Assembly: GCA_947168445.1 (NCBI GenBank)
Contig: CAMVLW010000011.1
Coordinates: 1-40,929 of the forward strand
DNA length: 40,929 nt
Source: an uncultured Clostridia bacterium
Lineage (GTDB): Bacteria > Bacillota > Clostridia > Oscillospirales > Acutalibacteraceae
Reading direction: 5' to 3'
Shown: positions 30,765-39,011 of the stretch, one piece after another
Layout: each line of letters opens with the position of its first letter
Numbering within the stretch: position 1 is the stretch's first letter
Notes under the pieces: model-generated
What the model saw: the letters and a program-made list of their open reading frames with translations, nothing else
Database searches by the model: none
Told to the model about the DNA's origin: nothing
Made by a program: the position numbers and the translations under genes

Positions 30765-32141
30765 ATGCAGCTTTGGAAAGGCAGATTTAAAAAGGAACTT
30801 TCAAAAACCACCAACGATTTTAACTCCTCCATCTCCTTTGACAGCCGTATGTACCGGGAGGATATTGAGGGCAGCATTGCCCACGCGGCCATGCTCGGCA
30901 AGTGCGGCATCATCAGCGAGGAGAGCAGCGCCGATATTATTCAGGGCTTGCAGGGCATTTTGGCTGACATTGAATCGGGCGCGCTGAAAATCGACATGGA
31001 AGCCGAGGATATTCACACCTTTATCGAGGGCGAGCTGACAAAGCGTATCGGTGACAACGGCAAACGCCTGCACACCTCCCGCAGCCGCAACGACCAGGTT
31101 GCGGTGGACATTAAGCTTTATCTCAAAAAAGAGGTTGTCAATGTCAAGAATCTTGTTGTTGAGTTAATCAAGGTGATTGCGGACAAGGCTGAGCAATACA
31201 GCGACACCGTTATGCCCGGCTACACCCATCTGCAAAGGGCGCAGCCGATTGTGTTCGGTCATCATCTGCTCGCCTACGGCGAAATGCTGCTGCGCGACGT
31301 TTCCCGCTTGGAGGACTGCCTGAAGCGCATGGACGAAATGCCGCTCGGCTCCTGCGCGTTGGCGGGCACGACCTACCCCATTGACAGAACCATTACCGCG
31401 GAGCTGCTCGGCTTTGACAGAATCACCAACAACTCGCTCGACGGCGTTTCCGACCGCGACTTCTGCATTGAGTTTGCCTCGGTGCTGTCGATTATCATGG
31501 TGCATCTCAGCCGTTTCTCTGAGGAAATCATCATGTGGTGCAGCTGGGAATTCAAGTTTGTCGAACTTGACGACGCGTTTTCCACCGGCTCCTCGATTAT
31601 GCCGCAGAAAAAGAATCCCGACATTGCCGAGTTGGTGCGCGGCAAAAGCGGCAGAGTGTTCGGCGACACCATGACCCTGCTCACCGTGATGAAGGGCATT
31701 GCGCTGGCGTACAACAAGGACATGCAGGAGGATAAGGAAGCGATTTTTGACGCGGTTGACACCGTAAAAATGTGCCTCACCGCCTTCACCCCCATGCTCG
31801 ACACCATGCGCGTGCTGCCCGCGAACATGCGAAAAGCGGCGGCAGGCGGCTTTATCAACGCCACCGACTGCGCCGACTGGCTGACAAAGAACGGCGTTCC
31901 GTTCCGCGACGCATACAAGGCGACAGGAGAATTGGTCGCGCGCTGCATTGAACTGGGCACCGATTTGGAAAACCTGCCCTTGGAGGAATACAAGGCGGTT
32001 TGCGACGTGTTCACCGAGGACGTTTACAACGCGATTTCCCTCGAAAAATGCGTTTCCACCCGCACCGCGTTCGGCGGTCCCGCGCCGTCCTTGGTCAAGA
32101 CACAGGCACAGCGCGTGAAGAAAATTGCGGAAAAGTTATAA
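30765..32141 (+). CDS. argH: Argininosuccinate lyase
   Basis: ArgH splits argininosuccinate into arginine and fumarate. I choose the ATG at 30765, eight bases after GAGG, giving 458 residues starting MQLWKGRF, the usual N-terminus. Conserved parts are SRSRNDQVAVD (about 103-113), GYTHLQRAQP (about 150-159, catalytic region) and the fumarase-superfamily signature GSSIMPQKKNPD (about 275-286) with the mobile catalytic serine loop. The length is standard. It follows argG after 89 bp. Confidence 0.97.
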   Translation: MQLWKGRFKKELSKTTNDFNSSISFDSRMYREDIEGSIAHAAMLGKCGIISEESSADIIQGLQGILADIESGALKIDMEAEDIHTFIEGELTKRIGDNGKRLHTSRSRNDQVAVDIKLYLKKEVVNVKNLVVELIKVIADKAEQYSDTVMPGYTHLQRAQPIVFGHHLLAYGEMLLRDVSRLEDCLKRMDEMPLGSCALAGTTYPIDRTITAELLGFDRITNNSLDGVSDRDFCIEFASVLSIIMVHLSRFSEEIIMWCSWEFKFVELDDAFSTGSSIMPQKKNPDIAELVRGKSGRVFGDTMTLLTVMKGIALAYNKDMQEDKEAIFDAVDTVKMCLTAFTPMLDTMRVLPANMRKAAAGGFINATDCADWLTKNGVPFRDAYKATGELVARCIELGTDLENLPLEEYKAVCDVFTEDVYNAISLEKCVSTRTAFGGPAPSLVKTQAQRVKKIAEKL

Positions 32142-32168
32142 CATAATTCACGAAAAGGATGAAATTAA

Positions 32169-33203
32169 ATGATTAAAGCAGGAATCGTAGGCGCAACAGG
32201 CTATGCCGGCGCGGAGCTGGTACGCCTTTTGACGGCGCACCCGGAGGCGGAAATCGCGGCAATCAGCTCGGTTTCGTTTGAGGGGCAAAAGCTCAGCGAC
32301 GTTTATCCCGCCTACACCTTTTTAAATGATATGATTTGCGAAAATCAGGACGCGGTTGTGGAAAAGAGCGACGTGATTTTCGCGGCGCTTCCTCACGGAC
32401 TTTCCCAAGAACTCGCGGCAAAGTGCATGAGCGCAGGCAAGGCGTTCATTGACCTCGGCGCGGATTTCCGCTTGGAGAGCGAGGAGGAGTACACCGAATG
32501 GTACGGCGGCACGTTCCTTGACAAGGAATTGCACGAGCAGAGCGTTTACGGCTTGCCGGAATTCTTCCGCGACAAAATCAAGGGCAAGCGCCTGATTGCT
32601 AACCCCGGCTGTTACACCACCTGTTCGCCGCTGGCGATTGCGCCCGCGATTGCGAACGGTCTGATCAGCACCAAGGGCATTATCTGCGACTGCAAAAGCG
32701 GCGTGACCGGCGCAGGCAGAAAGCCCACACAGGGCAACCACTTCCCCGAACTCAACGAGGGCTTTCATGCGTATAAGGTCGCGAGCCACCGCCACACGCC
32801 CGAAATTGAGCAGACGCTTTCAAAACTCAGCGGCGAGGACGTCACCATCACCTTTGTTCCCCACCTGCTCCCCGTTAACCGCGGTATTCTCGCCACGGTT
32901 TATGCCGACATCAAGGACGGCGTGACCTTTGAGGAAATCCGCAAGGCATATGAGGACTATTACAAGGACGAATTCTTTGTGCGCCTGCTTGACGACGGCA
33001 AGTGCGCCGACATTCACAACGTCCGCTATTCCAACTTCTGCGACGTGTCCATTCACCACGACAAGCGCGCCAACAAGCTGGTAGCCTGCGCGGCGATTGA
33101 CAACATGGTAAAGGGCGCCGCGGGTCAGGCGATTCAGAACATGAACATCATCTTCGGCTTGGACGAAAAAACAGGCTTGGTTATCGTTCCCCCTGCTTTT
33201 TAA
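32169..33203 (+). CDS. argC: N-acetyl-gamma-glutamyl-phosphate reductase
   Basis: ArgC reduces N-acetylglutamyl phosphate with NADPH. The 344-residue protein opens with the nucleotide loop GIVGATGYAGAELVRLL and has the catalytic cysteine in ANPGCYTTCSPLAI (about 143-156). GVTGAGRKP and SHRHTPEIEQ (catalytic His region, about 205-214) follow. AAAGGAT lies upstream of the ATG. It starts 27 bp after argH. Confidence 0.97.
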   Translation: MIKAGIVGATGYAGAELVRLLTAHPEAEIAAISSVSFEGQKLSDVYPAYTFLNDMICENQDAVVEKSDVIFAALPHGLSQELAAKCMSAGKAFIDLGADFRLESEEEYTEWYGGTFLDKELHEQSVYGLPEFFRDKIKGKRLIANPGCYTTCSPLAIAPAIANGLISTKGIICDCKSGVTGAGRKPTQGNHFPELNEGFHAYKVASHRHTPEIEQTLSKLSGEDVTITFVPHLLPVNRGILATVYADIKDGVTFEEIRKAYEDYYKDEFFVRLLDDGKCADIHNVRYSNFCDVSIHHDKRANKLVACAAIDNMVKGAAGQAIQNMNIIFGLDEKTGLVIVPPAF

Positions 33204-33206
33204 CAT

Positions 33207-33227
33207 TCAACTCTCAACTCTCAACTC
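33207..33227. repeat. Heptamer repeat between argC and argJ
   Basis: TCAACTC occurs three times in a row directly after the argC stop. It is the same repeat style as TTTCAAC at 35586. Confidence 0.85.
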
Positions 33228-33245
33228 TGACTTAGAGGTATTATT

Positions 33246-34526
33246 ATGAGCAACTTTCATTTTATTCCCGGCGGCGTTACGGCGGCGCAGGGATTTACCG
33301 CCAACGGCGTTTGTGCGGGTGTAAAGGCGGCAACCTCCGCCGCGATTGACAAAACGAAAAAAGCTGACGCGCCCGCCGTGATTCCCAACGGCAAGCGCGA
33401 TTTGGCGTTAATCGCCTGCGACAAGCCCTGCACGGCGGCGGCGATTTTTACGAAAAACTTAGTGAAATCCGACACGATTTACGTCACCCAAAAGCACCTT
33501 GAAAACGGCACGGCGCAGGCGGTGATTGTCAATTCCGGCAACGCCAACGCCTGCAATCCCGACGGCTACGAAAAAGCCGAGGCGATGGCTAAGCTTGCGG
33601 CTGACGCGCTCGGCATTGACGAAAACAACGTACTGGTCGCCTCCACCGGCGTTATCGGTCAGCCGCTTCCCCTCGCCCCGATTGAAAGCGGCGTGAACGC
33701 GCTGAAGGACATTCTTTCCAAAGAGGGCGGCACCAACGCGGCGGAAGCGATTATGACGACCGACACCGTCAAAAAAGAATGGGCGGTGCAGACCGTTATC
33801 GGCGGCAAGACCGTCACCATCGGCGGCATTGCCAAGGGCAGCGGCATGATTCACATCAACATGGGCACGACCCTCTCCTTTGTCACCACCGACGCGGCGA
33901 TTTCCGCCGGCATGCTGAAGGCCGCGCTGATGGAAGCGGCGGACGTCAGCTACAACATGGTGAGTGTGGACGGCGACACCTCCACCAACGACACCCTCGC
34001 GATTCTCGCGTCCGGCTATGCGGGCAACGCGGAAATCACCGAGAAAAACGAAGATTATGACATTTTCCTTGAAGCGCTGACCGCCGCGTTTCAGGCGGTT
34101 GCCAAAAAGCTTGCCGCCGACGGCGAGGGCGCGACAAAGCTGTTGATTTGCAAGGTCAGCGGCGCCAAGGACGACAAAGCGGCAAAGACCGTTGCCAAGA
34201 GCGTTATCTGCTCCAGCCTTGTCAAAGCCGCGATGTTCGGCGCGGACGCCAACTGCGGCAGAATTCTCTGCGCTGTCGGCTACAGCGGCGCGGACGTTGA
34301 CGACGTGAAGAAAATCGACGTCGCCTACAAATCCGCGGCGGGCGAAATCCTCGTCTGTCAAAACGGCTGCGGTCTGGCGTTTGACGAAGCAAAGGCAGAG
34401 CAAATTCTTCTCGAAAACGAAATCGAAATTATCATCACCCTCGGTGACGGCGCAGCCGCCGCCGAAGCCTACGGCTGCGATTTAACCTACGATTACGTAA
34501 AAATCAACGGCGACTATAGGACATGA
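33246..34526 (+). CDS. argJ: Glutamate N-acetyltransferase / ornithine acetyltransferase
   Basis: ArgJ moves the acetyl group from N-acetylornithine to glutamate; many bacterial forms also make N-acetylglutamate from acetyl-CoA. The 426-residue precursor normally cleaves itself before a conserved threonine. Here the site reads KGSGMIHINMGTTLSF (about 198-213), MGTTL in place of the commoner MATML, with the nucleophilic Thr retained. IVNSGNANAC (about 93-102) and DGDTSTNDT (about 239-247) are family signatures. Its presence means the cluster uses the acetyl-recycling route. The stop overlaps the first codons of a transposase relic. Confidence 0.95.
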   Translation: MSNFHFIPGGVTAAQGFTANGVCAGVKAATSAAIDKTKKADAPAVIPNGKRDLALIACDKPCTAAAIFTKNLVKSDTIYVTQKHLENGTAQAVIVNSGNANACNPDGYEKAEAMAKLAADALGIDENNVLVASTGVIGQPLPLAPIESGVNALKDILSKEGGTNAAEAIMTTDTVKKEWAVQTVIGGKTVTIGGIAKGSGMIHINMGTTLSFVTTDAAISAGMLKAALMEAADVSYNMVSVDGDTSTNDTLAILASGYAGNAEITEKNEDYDIFLEALTAAFQAVAKKLAADGEGATKLLICKVSGAKDDKAAKTVAKSVICSSLVKAAMFGADANCGRILCAVGYSGADVDDVKKIDVAYKSAAGEILVCQNGCGLAFDEAKAEQILLENEIEIIITLGDGAAAAEAYGCDLTYDYVKINGDYRT

Positions 34527-34609
34527 TGGATTCACCTCTAAAAATATACGAATACATTGACAACAATCCTCTGAAATGGGAGGAAGATTGTTTCTATATC
34601 AAATCATAA
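34523..34609 (+). pseudogene. C-terminal relic of a REP-associated tyrosine transposase (RAYT, Y1-Tnp)
   Basis: Between argJ and argB a 28-codon frame encodes MMDSPLKIYEYIDNNPLKW followed by EEDCFYIKS and a stop. The YIxxNPxxWxxD pattern is the hallmark of the C-terminal end of RAYT/IS200-like Y1 transposases. The catalytic HUH and tyrosine region is absent, so only a tail remains. It has no ribosome binding site of its own and lies inside the arginine operon. Confidence 0.6.
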
Positions 34610-34623
34610 TACGGAGAAAAAAC

Positions 34624-35478
34624 ATGGACGTACAGAAACGGGCGAAGGTCTTAATTCAGGCAATGCCCTATATTAAAAAATGGTCGGGCGAAACGATTGT
34701 CGTGAAATACGGCGGCAACGCGATGATTAATGAGGATTTGAAATCCGCCGTTATGAGCGACTTGGTGCTCATGCAGCTGATTGGCATCAATGTGGTGCTG
34801 GTGCACGGAGGCGGTCCCGAAATCAACGCGATGCTCAACGCCATCGGCAAGGAAAGCCGCTTTGAAAACGGTATGCGCGTGACCGACCAAGAAACAATTG
34901 ACATTGTGCAGATGGTGCTGGCGGGCAAGGTAAACAAGAGCCTTGTGCAGCTGCTTGAAAGTCACGGCGGCAAGGCGCTGGGTCTTTGCGGCTTGGACGG
35001 CAAGCTGCTGATGGCAGACAAGCTGGTGTCCGGCGCTGCTGATTTGGGCTTTGTCGGAGAAATCCGCGAGGTCAACCCCGAACCGCTGCAAAACGCCATG
35101 AAGGACGGCTATCTGCCGATTGTCGCCACCGTTGCGGGCGGCTATGACGGCAATGTGTATAACATCAACGCCGACCTTGCCGCGGCGCAGATTGCGGCAA
35201 AGCTGGGCGCGAAAAAACTGATTTTGATGACCGACATTCGCGGTCTGCTGCGCGACGTTCACGACGACGAGAGCCTGATTCCCGTTGTCAACGTCAGCGA
35301 GGTTCCCATGCTCAAGCGTGACGGAATCATCACCGGCGGCATGATTCCGAAAATCGACTGCTGTGTAGAGGCGGTGCGCAACGGCGTCAACTGCGCTCAC
35401 ATTATCGACGGCAGACTGGAGCACTCCATTCTTCTTGAACTCTTCAGCGACGAAGGCATCGGCACCATGTTCTACTAG
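34624..35478 (+). CDS. argB: Acetylglutamate kinase
   Basis: ArgB phosphorylates N-acetylglutamate, usually the arginine-inhibited step in organisms with the acetyl cycle. The ATG at 34624 follows CGGAG by nine bases and gives 284 residues; an upstream in-frame ATG at 34576 would be read inside the transposase relic. Features of the amino-acid kinase fold are VVKYGGNAM (about 24-32), VLVHGGGPEIN (about 59-69), YNINADLAAAQIA (about 179-191) and GGMIPKIDCC. The N-terminal helix MDVQKRAKVLIQAMPYIKK is the type found in hexameric, arginine-sensitive kinases. Confidence 0.96.
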   Translation: MDVQKRAKVLIQAMPYIKKWSGETIVVKYGGNAMINEDLKSAVMSDLVLMQLIGINVVLVHGGGPEINAMLNAIGKESRFENGMRVTDQETIDIVQMVLAGKVNKSLVQLLESHGGKALGLCGLDGKLLMADKLVSGAADLGFVGEIREVNPEPLQNAMKDGYLPIVATVAGGYDGNVYNINADLAAAQIAAKLGAKKLILMTDIRGLLRDVHDDESLIPVVNVSEVPMLKRDGIITGGMIPKIDCCVEAVRNGVNCAHIIDGRLEHSILLELFSDEGIGTMFY

Positions 35479-35606
35479 CAGCGTGACGCTGCACCCAGCG
35501 CGCCTTTGGACAGGTCGGTTTGATTCATGCTTCGGCGTAACGGCGCGTCGGAACTCGCTATAAATCTCAACTTTCCACTTTTCACTTTCAACTTTCAACT
35601 TTCAAC
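35478..35606. repeat. Composite intergenic repeat: REP-like hairpin plus heptamer array
   Basis: A hairpin GCAGCGTGACGCTGC (35478-35492) is followed by ACCCAGCGCGCCTTTGGA, an about 75-bp unique-looking stretch, and TTTCAAC three times in tandem (35586-35606). Degenerate copies precede the tandem array. The first about 33 bases match the segment at 13203. The block fills most of the 147-bp gap between argB and the GNAT gene and holds no gene. Confidence 0.65.
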
Positions 35607-35625
35607 TTAAAAAAGAGGTTTATTC

Positions 35626-36042
35626 ATGGTAACCATACGTCCCATGACAATTCAAGACTACGACGAGGTTTTTGCGATGTGGCAAATCACCACCAAGCGC
35701 GCGCTTTCCTCCGCGGACGAAAAATCGCAGATTGAGCGGTATCTCAAACGCAACGAGGGCTTGTCGCAGGTGGCGGTTGTTGACGGCAAAATCGTCGGCA
35801 CGGTGCTTGCGGGTCACGACGGACGGCGCGGCTTTATTCATCACATGGCAGTGCTGCCTGAATTCCGCCGCCGGCATATCGGTCACGCGCTCGCGGAAAA
35901 AGCAATTGAAAAAATCACCGGCGAGGGCATTGAAAAAACGCATATCTTCTGCTATCAGAATAACGAAACAGGTCAGCAATTCTGGAAGGATTTCGGATTT
36001 GAAAAGCGCGACGACGTTTTCGTTTTCAGCTATCAATCATAA
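35626..36042 (+). CDS. GNAT acetyltransferase within the arginine cluster
   Basis: The 138-residue protein has the GNAT core: QVAVVDGKIVGTVLAGHDG (about 46-64), HHMAVLPEFRRRHIGHALAE (about 71-90, acetyl-CoA loop RRRHIG), then HIFCYQNNETGQQFWKDFGF. It starts after AAGAGG. Its position between argB and argD suggests a role in arginine metabolism, for example N-acetylglutamate synthesis to prime the ArgJ cycle. It resembles the YpeA-like branch of GNATs and lacks the kinase-like domain of classical ArgA. Function is therefore inferred from context only. Confidence 0.85.
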   Translation: MVTIRPMTIQDYDEVFAMWQITTKRALSSADEKSQIERYLKRNEGLSQVAVVDGKIVGTVLAGHDGRRGFIHHMAVLPEFRRRHIGHALAEKAIEKITGEGIEKTHIFCYQNNETGQQFWKDFGFEKRDDVFVFSYQS

Positions 36043-36060
36043 CACGAAAGAGGGGTAACT

Positions 36061-37233
36061 TTGAACACGAAGGAAAAAGATTTACAGTACATCATGCACA
36101 CCTACGGTCGCTATGACGTAGCGCTGAAAAGCGGCAAGGGAGCCGTTGCCTATGACGAGGACGGCAAACGCTATATCGACGTCAGCTCCGGCATCGGCGT
36201 CAACTCCCTCGGCTATTGCGACGAGGGCTGGGTGAAGGCAATTTCCGCTCAGGCGGCAACCATTCAGCACATGTCCAACTACTTTTACAGCGCGCAGGCG
36301 AGCGACCTCGCGGAAACACTCTGCACGCTCACCGGGCTTGCGAAGGTCTGCTTTGGCAACAGCGGTGCCGAGGCAAACGAATGTGCCATCAAAATCGCGC
36401 GTAAGTACAGCTTTGACAAGTACGGCGCGGAGCGCAATGAGATTATCACCCTTCAAAACTCCTTCCACGGCAGAACCGTCACCACGCTCTCCGCAACCGG
36501 GCAGGAGGTTTTTCACAACTACTTCTTCCCCTTTACGCAGGGCTTTAAGTACGCCGAGCCGAACAACCTCGACGATTTGAAAAACAACATTGACGAAAAA
36601 ACCTGCGCGGTCATGCTCGAAGTCGTTCAGGGCGAAGGCGGCGTGAACATTCTCGACAAGGACTATGTGCAGGCAATCGCCTCGCTCTGTGAGAAAAACG
36701 ACATTTTGCTGATTATCGACGAGGTGCAAACCGGCGTCGGCAGAACCGGCAAGCTGTTTGCTCACGAGCATTACGGCGTGAAGCCCGACCTGATGACCGT
36801 TGCAAAGGGAATCGGCGGCGGACTCCCCATCGGCATTTGTCTTTGCGGCGAAAAGCTAAAGGACGTCATGTCCCCCTCGACCCACGGCACCACCTTCGGC
36901 GCCAATCCCGTTGTTTGCGCGGGCGCGAATTATGTGCTCAGCCGCGTTGCCAACGCGGAATTTCTCAATGCAGTGGAGGAAAAAGGCAAATATCTGGAAG
37001 AAAAACTGCTCAAAATTGAAGCCGTCAAGAGCGTGCGCCGCCTTGGACTCATGGTCGGCATTGAAATTGACGGCGACGCGCATGAGGCTGCGGCAAAATG
37101 CGTTGCCAACGGACTCTTGATTATTACCGCAAAGGATTTGCTCAGAATGTTGCCTCCGCTCACGATTACAACAGACGAGCTTGACGAAGCGGTTGCGATA
37201 TTAGACAAAACTTTAAAGGAGATTACAGAATGA
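36061..37233 (+). CDS. argD: Acetylornithine aminotransferase
   Basis: ArgD converts N-acetylglutamate semialdehyde to N-acetylornithine with PLP. The start is TTG, preceded by AGAGGGG. The 390-residue protein is a class III aminotransferase with FGNSGAEANECAIKIAR (about 98-114), FHGRTVTTLSATGQ (about 139-152), LLIIDEVQTGVGRTG (about 217-231, Asp contacting PLP) and TVAKGIGGGLPIG (about 247-259) with the Schiff-base lysine. It overlaps argF by four bases. TTG may lower expression slightly. Confidence 0.96.
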   Translation: MNTKEKDLQYIMHTYGRYDVALKSGKGAVAYDEDGKRYIDVSSGIGVNSLGYCDEGWVKAISAQAATIQHMSNYFYSAQASDLAETLCTLTGLAKVCFGNSGAEANECAIKIARKYSFDKYGAERNEIITLQNSFHGRTVTTLSATGQEVFHNYFFPFTQGFKYAEPNNLDDLKNNIDEKTCAVMLEVVQGEGGVNILDKDYVQAIASLCEKNDILLIIDEVQTGVGRTGKLFAHEHYGVKPDLMTVAKGIGGGLPIGICLCGEKLKDVMSPSTHGTTFGANPVVCAGANYVLSRVANAEFLNAVEEKGKYLEEKLLKIEAVKSVRRLGLMVGIEIDGDAHEAAAKCVANGLLIITAKDLLRMLPPLTITTDELDEAVAILDKTLKEITE

Positions 37234-38159
37234 AACACTTATTAAAGCTGGAAGACTGGTCAACCGAAGAAATTATGCGCACCCTCAACCTCGCCGACCA
37301 GTTGAAATACGAGCAAAAGCACGGTATTGAACACAAGCTGCTGCAGGGCAAGACCCTCGGCATGATTTTTGAAAAGTCAAGCACCCGCACCCGCGTGTCG
37401 TTTGAGGTGGGCATGACCCAGCTTGGCGGCTATCCCCTGTTTCTCAGCTCCAACGACCTGCAAATCGGCAGAGGCGAGCCGGTTGAGGACACTGCGCGCG
37501 TACTCTCGCGCTTTGTTGACGCGATTATGATTCGCACCTTCGCTCAAAGCGAGGTGGAAGCGCTCGCAAAATACGGCTCGATTCCGATTATCAACGGCTT
37601 GACCGACTACTGCCATCCCTGTCAGGTGCTCGCCGACCTCATGACCATCCGTGAGTTTAAGGGCAAGCTGGAGGGCTTGAAGATGTGCTTTATCGGCGAC
37701 GGCAACAACATGCTCAACTCGCTGGCTGTCGGCGCGCTGCGCATGGGCATGAGTTTCTCTGCGGCTTGTCCCGACGGCTACTTCCCGCCGGAGCACATCA
37801 TGGAATTCGGCAAGCAGTTTGGCGACAAGTTCCAAATTGTCAACGACCCGATGGAAGCCGCAAAGGGCGCCGACGTGATTTACACCGACGTTTGGGCGTC
37901 AATGGGTCAGGAAGAAGAAAAGAAAGCCCGCGAAGCCGTGTTCGCAGGCGTTTATCAGGTGAACGGCGAGCTGATGGCGGTTGCCAACGACGAGTGCATG
38001 GTGCTTCACTGCCTGCCCGCGCACCGCGGCGAAGAAATCACCGCAGAGGTCTTTGAGGCGCACGCCAACGAGATTTTTGAGGAAGCCGAAAACCGTCTGC
38101 ACGCGCAAAAGGCTGTGCTGGTTGAGTGCCTGCTCGACAAAAAGGACGACGCGGAATAA
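37230..38159 (+). CDS. argF: Ornithine carbamoyltransferase
   Basis: ArgF joins ornithine and carbamoyl phosphate to citrulline. The 309-residue protein has the carbamoyl-phosphate motif KSSTRTRVSFE (about 48-58), the second-domain YCHPCQVLAD (about 129-138), DGNNMLNSL (about 151-159) and the ornithine/active-site HCLPAHRGEE (about 260-269). The length is standard. It is the last gene of the cluster and a terminator follows within 20 bp. CarAB is not present in the window. Confidence 0.96.
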   Translation: MKHLLKLEDWSTEEIMRTLNLADQLKYEQKHGIEHKLLQGKTLGMIFEKSSTRTRVSFEVGMTQLGGYPLFLSSNDLQIGRGEPVEDTARVLSRFVDAIMIRTFAQSEVEALAKYGSIPIINGLTDYCHPCQVLADLMTIREFKGKLEGLKMCFIGDGNNMLNSLAVGALRMGMSFSAACPDGYFPPEHIMEFGKQFGDKFQIVNDPMEAAKGADVIYTDVWASMGQEEEKKAREAVFAGVYQVNGELMAVANDECMVLHCLPAHRGEEITAEVFEAHANEIFEEAENRLHAQKAVLVECLLDKKDDAE

Positions 38160-38178
38160 AAATTGATTTATACAGAAA

Positions 38179-38221
38179 AAGCGTATTTGACGAAACACAA
38201 ACGTCAAATACGCTTCTTTTT
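38179..38221. terminator. Bidirectional terminator after argF
   Basis: AAGCGTATTTGACG and CGTCAAATACGCTT form a perfect 14-bp stem with a nine-base loop (38179-38215). CTTTTTAT follows on plus and TTTTCTG on minus. It also ends the opposing methyltransferase unit. Confidence 0.93.
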
Positions 38222-39011
38222 ATGTCTTTATTTTCCGATAAAGTTCAATATGAATTTGGTGCTTTAACCGCAAAGGCTCCTCATATTTTTCCAGCAAGCC
38301 GCGGTATTCCTCCGTGAACGCGGCGATTTTTTCCGCGCTCAGACTCGCTCCCACGCCGCGGCAGGTCAGCACGCGGTTGAGCCATGCCTCCTTGGAGAAG
38401 GACAGCGTTTCATCATAGGATTGAACGCTCTCCGAGCGGAACCGTCCTTCCGCCCATTTCGGAAATACATAGCGGAATTCACGGAATCCGCCGCCGCTCC
38501 ACGCGGGATTGTATTGCAGCACCAACCGCTCCATTTCGGCAATTTTTTCGTCCTCAAACGGCAGCCAGTCCATGAAAATCTTGCAGAATAAGCCTTGCGG
38601 CTTCAACACTCTCGCAATCTCCCGCGCCGCCTTTTCCGCGTCAAAATATTGAAAGCACTGCACCGCCGTCACCGCGTCAAAGCTGTTATCCGCAAACCCG
38701 GTGTCCTCTGCGGCGCACACCTTAAAGGAAATGCGGTCAAGACCTTTTTCCTGTGCCAGCCTTTGTCCAAAAGCCACCTGATTTGCGGAAATATCCGTCG
38801 CGGTAAATACAGCGCCCGTGTGATACAAATTGACAGGCAAAACCGCCGTTCCGCTGCCCAAATCCAAAATATGCTGATTGCGCTTGCCGATACCGAGCGC
38901 AATCAGCTTTTGATACATACTTTGCGGGTAAATGTCGCGGAACCGCGCGTAAAGCGCAGACGTTCTGCCAAAGTCGAACGCCTGCCCGCCGTCGATAAAT
39001 TCAGGGTTCAT
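38220..39011 (-). CDS. Class I SAM-dependent methyltransferase
   Basis: The 263-residue protein has the standard Rossmann methyltransferase motifs. Motif I is ILDLGSGTAVLPVNLY (about 49-64), the acidic loop is FTATDISANQVAF (about 69-81), VCAAEDTGFADNSFDAVTAV follows (about 98-117), and ALKPQG-type motif IV appears as VLKPQGLFCKIF (about 136-147). It belongs to the UbiE/methyltransf_11 group; the substrate is unknown. The ATG overlaps the stop of the C39-like lipoprotein gene as TAATG, so the two are translationally coupled. Confidence 0.87.
   Translation of the reverse strand: MNPEFIDGGQAFDFGRTSALYARFRDIYPQSMYQKLIALGIGKRNQHILDLGSGTAVLPVNLYHTGAVFTATDISANQVAFGQRLAQEKGLDRISFKVCAAEDTGFADNSFDAVTAVQCFQYFDAEKAAREIARVLKPQGLFCKIFMDWLPFEDEKIAEMERLVLQYNPAWSGGGFREFRYVFPKWAEGRFRSESVQSYDETLSFSKEAWLNRVLTCRGVGASLSAEKIAAFTEEYRGLLEKYEEPLRLKHQIHIELYRKIKT

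Noticed and set aside
34651..35598. A 315-residue minus-strand frame beginning with KVES-type repeats
   Set aside because: It runs antisense through argB and its start is read from the heptamer array. It is a repeat-derived false gene.
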